From Hofstenia miamia (Eukaryota; Xenacoelomorpha; Acoela), in assembly GCA_004352715.1 (NCBI GenBank), contig SCFE01000053.1, forward strand, positions 1,844,667-1,908,666: DNA of 64,000 nt, given 5' to 3'. The notes beneath the pieces are model-generated. The model did not search any database, was not told the origin of the DNA, and was given only the letters and a program-made list of their open reading frames with translations. A program made the translations under genes and the position numbers. Positions 58,901-64,000 of the stretch are shown here, piece by piece. Every line of letters begins with the position of its first letter. Position 1 is the stretch's first letter.

Positions 58901-59363
58901 TGTTTTAAACTAAATTTATTTAAAAAATGCTGTTGTAGTAAATTTTCGATATTATGTCTTTCTAGACTGAAAGTTATGTCAAGTTTTGTATGTCGTCACT
59001 ACTAATGTTTACATTATCATATATCATCAAATAAATTTAGCTATTCTTCCGCGAGATCCGCCTCTTAGAAAATGGAATTACGACATTTTCGGCTGCTTTA
59101 ATGACCTTTCAACTTGTCTTCTAACTTATTTCTGTCCTTACATTACAATGTTCATAATTGGAGACCGTATTGGAGCAAAATCTTTGGGTGTTGCCAGTGC
59201 AATATTTTTTTTCCTATTTCAATTCTGTATTTGTACGATTAGAGGCTACAGAGCTGAAGCAGACGTTAATGTGGTACCTGCATCAATGCTGAACATCATG
59301 CAAATAATGACGGGATTCCTTTTTTTCTTTTACGTTATGTCACGAATTCTGCTCAGAATGAAA
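44811..59363 (+). CDS. PLAC8-like membrane protein, exons 1-2 (partial)
   Basis: Exon 1 (44811-44895) starts ATG and encodes MAAYKEDCTAAPPPYEVAVG with a PPxY-type Pro/Tyr motif; donor CCAG|GTAAAT. Exon 2 (59041-59363) follows a TTTAG acceptor and encodes AILPRDPPLRKWNYDIFGCF, then the PLAC8/cornifelin block: CFNDLSTCLLTYFCPYITMF, IGAKSLG, a hydrophobic segment, TIRGYRAEADVN; it ends at a strong GTAAGT donor (59364). Exon 1 ends in phase 1 and exon 2 opens with two bases completing GCT, so they join in frame. PLAC8-domain proteins are small, cysteine-rich and membrane-associated. The 14-kb intron is filled with retroelements, so the link between the exons is inference. The 3' exon is unresolved; an acceptor at 59447 would give an almost immediate stop. 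Confidence 0.7.
45603..46345 (-). pseudogene. CR1-like RT remnant, minus strand
   Basis: The main frame (45603-45971) has FLENRQQRVILNGKN, DRGVPQGTVLGHILFAIYVND and YQYADHTCLIN (YADD with the second Asp changed to His). Upstream on the minus strand (to 46345), broken frames give CIIDCEFPDILKKSD and NKCALLDLSKAFNS. Its 5' side abuts the 5' side of the plus-strand copy beginning near 46350. Confidence 0.8.
46350..47503 (+). mobile_element. CR1-like element A: ORF1 end plus ORF2 endonuclease start
   Basis: ORF1 tail: LKSKLSRLITEVRHKFTLRYIY (near 46540) and, after a frameshift, FAWYGIHLSRKGL (near 46735), the His-containing block of a GDSL/SGNH-type esterase found in CR1-like ORF1. ORF2 begins near 46831 with LLLSGDIKLNPGP, a 2A-like sequence, then YINARSLSSNRHDFLNL, AEPWLNDD, GRGGGLMIIVP and VFGDFNINY of an APE endonuclease. 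It breaks off at FESFSDHDL, where element B begins. Confidence 0.8.
47503..48024 (+). CDS. CR1-like ORF1 C-terminal (esterase-like) fragment
   Basis: About 170 codons with RWFQQSLHQLITSVRQKFSPL, ITPVSSYDLL and FAKDGIHLSRKGLSTLISRL. The DGIH block resembles the catalytic D-x-x-H of GDSL/SGNH hydrolases, a domain known from CR1-type ORF1. The Ser block of the hydrolase is not seen, so the N-terminal half is missing. Ends with a Ser-rich tail and a stop at 48024. Confidence 0.65.
   Translation, partial: DTPQRLQHVIINTGLIDSLNNPRWFQQSLHQLITSVRQKFSPLHIHLSEITPVSSYDLLTKNHSIQECNKIIRSFISPNIHIIEVFSHFLINHHTIDVELFAKDGIHLSRKGLSTLISRLKSHFRPTSQRSSSIDSPRSYASVASKGMSFLTLENLQRITKSVVSNLLHHCNA
48217..49326 (+). 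CDS. CR1-like ORF2: 2A-like peptide and APE endonuclease
   Basis: An open frame of about 370 codons. LIISGDIESNPGP at its start holds a canonical 2A-like D-I-E-S-N-P-G-P motif (48253-48279), which in 2A systems separates upstream from downstream peptide by ribosome skipping. The APE endonuclease follows: YMNARSLIANRNEFL, TETWLNDS (catalytic Glu), GGGLIILIP, ILGDFNSNY, TNPTRFSNLIDYFL and SFSDHNLCVY (catalytic Asp-His). These catalytic blocks are intact. The frame stops at 49326 before the RT, which is damaged. The first ATG in frame is at 48346, after the 2A motif, so an upstream non-ATG start or lost sequence is implied. Confidence 0.82.
50021..51758. other. Intronic/intergenic AT-rich sequence
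   Basis: No gene or clear repeat recognised apart from a short AAT/ATT run at 51625-51650. Confidence 0.4.
51759..51828 (+). repeat. Retroelement 3' end with TTA tail, copy A
   Basis: CATGTGTTAGTTT and GCAATAAATTTGCT followed by a TTA tract (51805-51828). The same end recurs at 54742-54815. The Dong-like copy 2 is inserted in this TTA tail. Confidence 0.65.
51967..52680 (-). pseudogene. Restriction-like endonuclease part of copy 2
   Basis: 238 codons closely matching the C-terminus of copy 1: CRLCKKEAETVDHLIAGC zinc motif, WRPEIVVVDKEK (RPE here, RPD in copy 1) and DIAVPKD. An early stop after EEWGV removes about 30 residues compared with copy 1. Confidence 0.85.
53421..54287 (-). pseudogene. 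N-terminal Myb-like region of copy 2
   Basis: Frame 53952-54287 reads RQKWTDEQNRTALECYRRSR, RGYRKRMFEEL and EQRLAGQVR, a Trp-starting Myb/SANT-like helix set expected to bind target DNA in R2/R4-type elements. Frame 53421-53735 continues with KIRQQIGKIRTSKAVQDK, which overlaps the beginning of copy 1. A frameshift separates the two. Confidence 0.75.
54308..54449. repeat. 71-bp tandem repeat (two units) in the Dong-like 5' leader
   Basis: Units start TTTTGGACT at 54308 and 54379 and share TTGTCCTAGGAAGTT, AACCAAGGCTT and CCTATGAGC/CCTGTGAGC. Tandem leader repeats in non-LTR elements can act as internal promoters. Confidence 0.8.
54742..54815 (+). repeat. Retroelement 3' end with TTA tail, copy B
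   Basis: CATGTGTTAGTTT, ATACATTGAGCAATAAATTTGCT, GACTC and a TTA tract; second copy of the 3' end at 51759. Confidence 0.65.
54819..55935. mobile_element. 1.1-kb inverted-repeat element with GGCGCTnAAT motifs
   Basis: TTATAATGGCGCTGAATA (54819-54836) and TATTAAGCGCCATTATAA (55918-55935) are terminal inverted repeats differing at one base. The core motif recurs near both ends: about 54863, 54884, 55048, 55084 and 55117 on the left, and AAACGCCATTATAA near 55891 on the right. No coding capacity. It lies between TTA/AAT tracts. I read it as a non-autonomous DNA transposon of unknown superfamily. Confidence 0.7.
55936..56498. other. AAT microsatellite and unassigned sequence
   Basis: (AAT)n at 55931-55965, then AT-rich sequence without a recognised gene. 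Confidence 0.5.
56499..57380 (-). pseudogene. Non-LTR endonuclease end and EN-RT linker remnant
   Basis: 57103-57378 holds a decayed endonuclease C-part (SFYELILINHSYVL). 56499-56984 has YPAWISSTIKDLSIKRRFKYG and LDIAIRKAKLSWVKRCKKADKLW, the PxW ... K linker typically found between APE endonuclease and RT in jockey-like ORF2, then the RT frame is lost. Confidence 0.65.
58522..58856. mobile_element. Small hAT-type MITE with GTATTATT target duplication
   Basis: Starts CGGACTTGTCAACGAGC and ends GGCTCGTTGACAAGTCTG (inverted complements, one mismatch), flanked on both sides by GTATTATT (58514-58521 and 58857-58864). 335 bp, non-coding, with many ACGAGC/GAGCC motifs near both ends. It lies just upstream of the PLAC8-domain exon. 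Confidence 0.9.
59041..59363 (+). CDS. PLAC8-domain exon
   Basis: This exon alone carries the diagnostic region: Trp-containing lead RKWNYDIFGCFND, CLLTYFCPY (the PLAC8 Cys-rich core, with Tyr in place of the usual last Cys of CPC), a first hydrophobic stretch SAIFFFLFQFCICTIRG, and a second, MQIMTGFLFFFYVMSRILL. Well-formed acceptor and donor. Confidence 0.85.
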
Positions 59364-59616
59364 GTAAGTCATTTCACCCATATATTTTTTAGTCTTTGTA
59401 TTGATTTGAAGGAAGCTTTCAGGCATTTCTATTTCTGTTTTTATGCAGGTAAGCTAGTAACATTTTAATTTTAGAATTGTCTTTAGTTTTCCGCTTTAGC
59501 GAGAGGGAAATGAAATGCATAGTTAAGATATTTTTAGTGCAAATTTTTTATATATTCAGTACATAATTAGCTTCATATAATAGAAAAAGCAATTACAATG
59601 TTACGAAGCCATGGGT

Positions 59617-59671
<55 letters not shown>
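59617..59671. repeat. (TA)n microsatellite
   Basis: Interrupted TA run; surrounding 59470-60070 has no recognised gene. Confidence 0.9.
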
Positions 59672-60089
59672 GTCGAAATTCTTATATGTCGCTACGTACA
59701 CTTTGAGAAATTTATATATGCCGCTAATTAAAAATTGTGGTTGAAGAAATGTAATGGTATTATAATTATCAAGCCCGCATTGGTGTCAATGAATGCAAGG
59801 ACTACTTTCAGAAACTGTTTTAGAACAATTATCACTTTTCGTGAAAATGCCGTTCTATGAATAGCTTTATAATTACATAATAATTTATTTGTTAATTCAG
59901 CCTGAAGTTGGCAAGCAATGACCATATTATACAGAAATAGTTAGAATTTTAGTAAATATAGCTATTTACAAGCATCTATAGTCATACAACATTTTTTCAG
60001 AGGAATTCTACTCATTTTTTTCATGTGGCATTATGTACGCTTTTTAAGCATTGTGTAGGTACATAGCGATATATATATATATATATATA

Positions 60090-61089
60090 NNNNNNNNNNN
60101 NNNNNNNNNNNNNNNNNNNNNNNNNNNNNNNNNNNNNNNNNNNNNNNNNNNNNNNNNNNNNNNNNNNNNNNNNNNNNNNNNNNNNNNNNNNNNNNNNNNN
60201 NNNNNNNNNNNNNNNNNNNNNNNNNNNNNNNNNNNNNNNNNNNNNNNNNNNNNNNNNNNNNNNNNNNNNNNNNNNNNNNNNNNNNNNNNNNNNNNNNNNN
60301 NNNNNNNNNNNNNNNNNNNNNNNNNNNNNNNNNNNNNNNNNNNNNNNNNNNNNNNNNNNNNNNNNNNNNNNNNNNNNNNNNNNNNNNNNNNNNNNNNNNN
60401 NNNNNNNNNNNNNNNNNNNNNNNNNNNNNNNNNNNNNNNNNNNNNNNNNNNNNNNNNNNNNNNNNNNNNNNNNNNNNNNNNNNNNNNNNNNNNNNNNNNN
60501 NNNNNNNNNNNNNNNNNNNNNNNNNNNNNNNNNNNNNNNNNNNNNNNNNNNNNNNNNNNNNNNNNNNNNNNNNNNNNNNNNNNNNNNNNNNNNNNNNNNN
60601 NNNNNNNNNNNNNNNNNNNNNNNNNNNNNNNNNNNNNNNNNNNNNNNNNNNNNNNNNNNNNNNNNNNNNNNNNNNNNNNNNNNNNNNNNNNNNNNNNNNN
60701 NNNNNNNNNNNNNNNNNNNNNNNNNNNNNNNNNNNNNNNNNNNNNNNNNNNNNNNNNNNNNNNNNNNNNNNNNNNNNNNNNNNNNNNNNNNNNNNNNNNN
60801 NNNNNNNNNNNNNNNNNNNNNNNNNNNNNNNNNNNNNNNNNNNNNNNNNNNNNNNNNNNNNNNNNNNNNNNNNNNNNNNNNNNNNNNNNNNNNNNNNNNN
60901 NNNNNNNNNNNNNNNNNNNNNNNNNNNNNNNNNNNNNNNNNNNNNNNNNNNNNNNNNNNNNNNNNNNNNNNNNNNNNNNNNNNNNNNNNNNNNNNNNNNN
61001 NNNNNNNNNNNNNNNNNNNNNNNNNNNNNNNNNNNNNNNNNNNNNNNNNNNNNNNNNNNNNNNNNNNNNNNNNNNNNNNNNNNNNNNNN
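60090..61089. other. Assembly gap (1000 n)
   Basis: Scaffold-type gap preceded by a TA run. Confidence 0.99.
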
Positions 61090-61292
61090 TAGGTGATTCA
61101 CCAATTATCATTTGCAAACACCCCTCGATATCTGTGAGTCAGCACTCAAACCACCCTCGCCAATATTCACGATCTGTCACGTGACGTGTGACGTCATCAG
61201 CTCTCGACCAATCAGAATAGGTGTTACGAATCCAGCTCTCGACCAATCAGAGGCGTTTGTTTGTGGCAGGGTTGCTGCAGCCATTACTACTC
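61090..61292 (+). repeat. GC-richer interspersed repeat with CRE, E-box and CCAAT motifs
   Basis: Contains CACGTG (61178-61183), TGACGTCA (61189-61196) and two copies of AGCTCTCGACCAATCAGA (61199-61216 and 61234-61251) with a 35-base period. Its right end matches, inverted, the sequence next to the gap at 42856. It could be a MITE or a retroelement promoter region rather than a host promoter. Confidence 0.55.
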
Positions 61293-61847
61293 AGGTCCTT
61301 TGGCCCAACTGAAATATCCATTTGTTGTATTAAGAGGAAATAAGGACCCACTAGGAAATAATCGACCCACTAATTTTTATTATAAATAATTTGTTAGGAC
61401 TGATTCATTTCCTTTGCATTTAAAGCTCATAAATATAACCCATTCTATATAAAATAATCGTCTAAAATGTGAAAATTATCGCCCTGTTTCAATTACCTCA
61501 CCTTTTTCTAAAATCATCGTAAAGCTGCTTTATGAACAAATCAGTCTATATTGAATACAAATATTCCATTCTTGTGAACACTCAATTTGGTTTCCGAAAA
61601 AGGCACTCCACTGCTGATGCATTACATTACAGAACTATTGCGCTCATTTCTTGACAATTATAATTTCGTAAGGAATATGAGGTCTGTTCAAAAAGTTCAA
61701 GGACTGATGCTGTAATTTTCCACAATGGGGGAGTTGCGCTTTCTTGCACCAATCATATTGTTAGGTAGTTACTTACGAACAAGTTGGGCAATCAGCTTCA
61801 AGCTGTACCAAAATCTCACGAGATTATAGCATTTCCTGTTGTCTGCT

Positions 61848-62912
61848 ATGGCTGAAATGGAGCTGTCTGCTGAACAAAGAGTTGCAATTAAGTTTTGTGT
61901 GAAACTCATATAGACTGCTTCTGAAACTCATGAAATGTTACAGTTAGCTTACAAAGAGGCTGCTCTAAGTCGTAGCAGAACATTTGAATGGCATAAAAGA
62001 TTAAAAGAGGGTAGAGAACCAACACAAGATGACCATCGCTCAGGAAGACCGAAATCTTCAAAAACTGAGGGAAACATTGAAGTGGTGAAAGAAAAAATCC
62101 TCTCAGACAGAAGATTGACTATCAGAGAGGTAGCTGATGATACTGTCTTGGCATTTGCCACTGTTCAGAGCATTCTGGTTGAAAACCTGAGAATGAGAAG
62201 GGTCACTGCCAAATTGCTCACAGAACAGCAGAAGGAAGCGCGAGTTCAAATCTGCACAGACTTGCTAGAAACATCTGAAAATGATCCAGATTTCATCAGA
62301 AACATAATCACTGGTGACGAGAGTTGNNNNNNNNNNNNNNNNNNNNNNNNNNNNNNNNNNNNNNNNNNNNNNNNNNNNNNNNNNNNNNNNNNNNNNNNNN
62401 NNNNNNNNNNNNNNNNNNNNNNNNNNNNNNNNNNNNNNNNNNNNNNNNNNNNNNNNNNNNNNNNNNNNNNNNNNNNNNNNNNNNNNNNNNNNNNNNNNNN
62501 NNNNNNNNNNNNNNNNNNNNNNNNNNNNNNNNNNNNNNNNNNNNNNNNNNNNNNNNNNNNNNNNNNNNNNNNNNNNNNNNNNNNNNNNNTTTGTACTCCA
62601 CCACGACAATGCGCCGGCTCAAAATGCCCATTGCATAAAGGATTTTCTAGCTAAAACCCAAGCCACAGTCATCAGCCCCCCCCTCCTTACTCACCCGACC
62701 TAGCACCCTGTGACTATTTTCTCTTCCCCAAACTCAAATTCAAGTTGAAGGGAAGGCGATTTGATGATGTAGAGACAATCAAGAGTGCCATAGCCAGAGA
62801 GATACGACAACTCCCACAGGAAGTGTTCCAGAATGCCATGGAAAAACTTCAATGTCGCTGGAATCACTGTATAGACTCACAAGGGATGTATTTTGAGGGA
62901 GATAGGTTTTAA
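61848..62912 (+). pseudogene. Defective mariner transposase
   Basis: From the likely start at 61848 (MAEMELSAEQRVAIKF) an in-frame TAG occurs at 61911. The frame continues with ARTFEWHKRLKEGR-type text (RTFEWHKRLKEGREP), HRSGRPKSS and VTAKLLTEQQKEAR, and stops in the gap right after the first catalytic Asp (ITGDES). After the gap come HHDNAPAQN (second Asp) and, after a frameshift at a run of eight C, the third catalytic block around 62695-62730 (PDLAPCDYFLFPKLK). The stop is at 62910-62912. Not functional. Confidence 0.9.
62327..62589. other. Assembly gap (263 n) inside the mariner
   Basis: Falls between the first and second catalytic residues of the transposase. Confidence 0.99.
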
Positions 62913-63430
62913 ATTGCATGTAAGTTAACTGTTTGTGAAATACTGCATTAGTCCTGGAACTTTTTGATCAGACCTCGTACTTGTATACCCCTTTCAAGGC
63001 ATTGATTAATATAAATCATGCAATTCTTTTCAAAAAATTTAGCATAGGTCAAATTAACAATTATCTTACTAATCGATTTCAAAGGGTTTTGATAAATAAA
63101 GGGGAATTTGCTTGGTCCTCTTTTTCACTATTTATATAAATGATCTCAACTGCGTTATACCCAATGAATGAAGATTAGTACAATATGCAGATGACACATG
63201 CATATTTCGTAATGATGAAAATATTGAGAGATCAATAAAAACTTTAGAAATTAATGTTGAAAACCTGCAACATTACTTTAGTATGCCTTCCCTCACAATC
63301 AATCCACTAAAACCAAATTCTGTGCAATGTCTCCAAAACTAGAATATAACAATTTCAATAATAAGAAATTGCAATTTGCTAGTCTGCCAATTTTAATATC
63401 TTGATGTAGATATTGACCATTACATTAAAT

Positions 63431-64000
63431 ATTTCTTGCTACGAAATATTTCTGTTGCGCGTTTGCATATGAACATTGATTTCAAGTGCTATCTTTATAT
63501 ATGGCATAAAAAATATTTTATAATTTCTCTAAATTGGCCTGCATTTTTATGCGGTCACGAAATTTTTCTGCATCGTGAAGCAATACGCATTGTAGTGCTG
63601 CCTTTCTTAAAAGAAAATGATTGTTAGATTTTGGGGCAATTTGCATTTTATCACACATGTATTTCTTGAGAATCCCCAAGCGCACATCGATTTTCTTTGA
63701 AGTCAAAACACTGCAAGTAGTTGTATGCTTATATCATAAAATATTTGCGGGATTCTACTTTGTCAATTAGTTTCAAAAGACCACTAAAACTCTAGGTCGG
63801 CTTATCATTGCGAAAATCAGCAACCAATTTCAAAGGACTGATTGTATACATCTGAGTTTACTACAAAAATTGTCAATTTTGAGTTTATTTTTGAACAGTG
63901 TTAATTTTGATTGCATTGACCTTATTGATTTTTAGGTCACCGTATTAATGCTTTGTTTAATAATCTAGAAAAATCATTGCTATATAAACTAGATTCCCAA
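63431..64000. other. Unassigned AT-rich sequence at the window end
   Basis: No gene or repeat recognised. Confidence 0.4.

Larger units (their letters stand above)
61678..62977 (+). mobile_element. Mariner-type transposon, defective
   Basis: Terminal inverted repeats of about 28 bases (left begins TGAGGTCTGTTCAAAAAGTT) bounded by TA at 61676-61677 and 62978-62979. A 263-n gap lies inside. The transposase frame is broken. Confidence 0.9.
61440..63430 (+). pseudogene. Non-LTR RT remnant split by a mariner
   Basis: Left part (61480-61650): ENYRPVSITSPFSKI and TQFGFRKRHSTADALHYRT. Right part (62985-63420): INHAILF, NNYLTNRFQRVLINK, LGPLF with IYINDLN, QYADDTCIFRND, SLTINPLKTKF. The YADD box is intact but there are frameshifts and a deletion. 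The two halves are contiguous RT sequence apart from the mariner at 61678-62977. Confidence 0.82.

Noticed and set aside
61178-61251. Host gene promoter with CRE/E-box/CCAAT
   Set aside because: No gene starts nearby, and the sequence is shared with another locus, so a repeat is more likely.
1-64000. CRISPR arrays, operons, tRNA or rRNA genes
   Set aside because: None seen; the repeats are microsatellites and transposons, and the genes are spliced.

Overview
This is an AT-rich invertebrate-type nuclear DNA window. It has spliced genes with GT-AG introns, dense transposable elements of several classes, long (TTA)n and (TA)n microsatellites and eight runs of n (three of exactly 1000, which look like scaffold gaps). 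The species cannot be named from the sequence. The gene content (a MAP3K1/MEKK1 orthologue with SWIM, RING and kinase domains, an SLC22 transporter and a PLAC8-type protein) is metazoan; the repeat load and AT bias suggest a non-vertebrate.

Layout. 1-729: 5'-truncated fragment of a non-LTR retrotransposon with a restriction-like endonuclease (R4/Dong type), minus strand. 3250-4104: 3'-terminal exon of an SLC22-like transporter, minus strand; its N-terminal half is not found. 5390-8702: an unassigned 590-bp insert, then a Dong-like copy with an intact 872-codon reading frame, embedded in TTA repeats. 9963-31296: the main gene, a complete 19-exon MAP3K1 orthologue on the plus strand. I assembled it by hand; every splice phase agrees and it encodes 928 residues. 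Its introns hold an hAT-type MITE with a perfect 8-bp target duplication (17496-18322), a structurally intact mariner (20349-21675) and a 3.5-kb hAT-like element (25440-28981).

32500-50000 is a graveyard of APE-type non-LTR retrotransposons in both orientations, with nested insertions: a Penelope-like GIY-YIG fragment with a 15-bp target duplication, and a possible integrase remnant. Two head-to-tail CR1-like pieces carry ORF1 esterase ends followed by ORF2 starts with 2A-like peptides. Among these lies the first exon of a PLAC8-like gene (44811-44895). Its second exon is at 59041-59363, so a 14-kb intron holds the retroelements, a second Dong-like copy (51829-54515, which keeps the Myb-like N-terminus but has lost the RT core), a 1.1-kb inverted-repeat element full of GGCGCTnAAT motifs, and a small hAT MITE. 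61440-63430 is an RT remnant split by a dead mariner.

How it fits together: the only intact host gene is the stress-kinase gene MAP3K1. The other structure reflects waves of transposition. Dong-like elements target TTA tracts that are partly supplied by the 3' tails of other retroelements, and hAT and mariner elements settle in introns.
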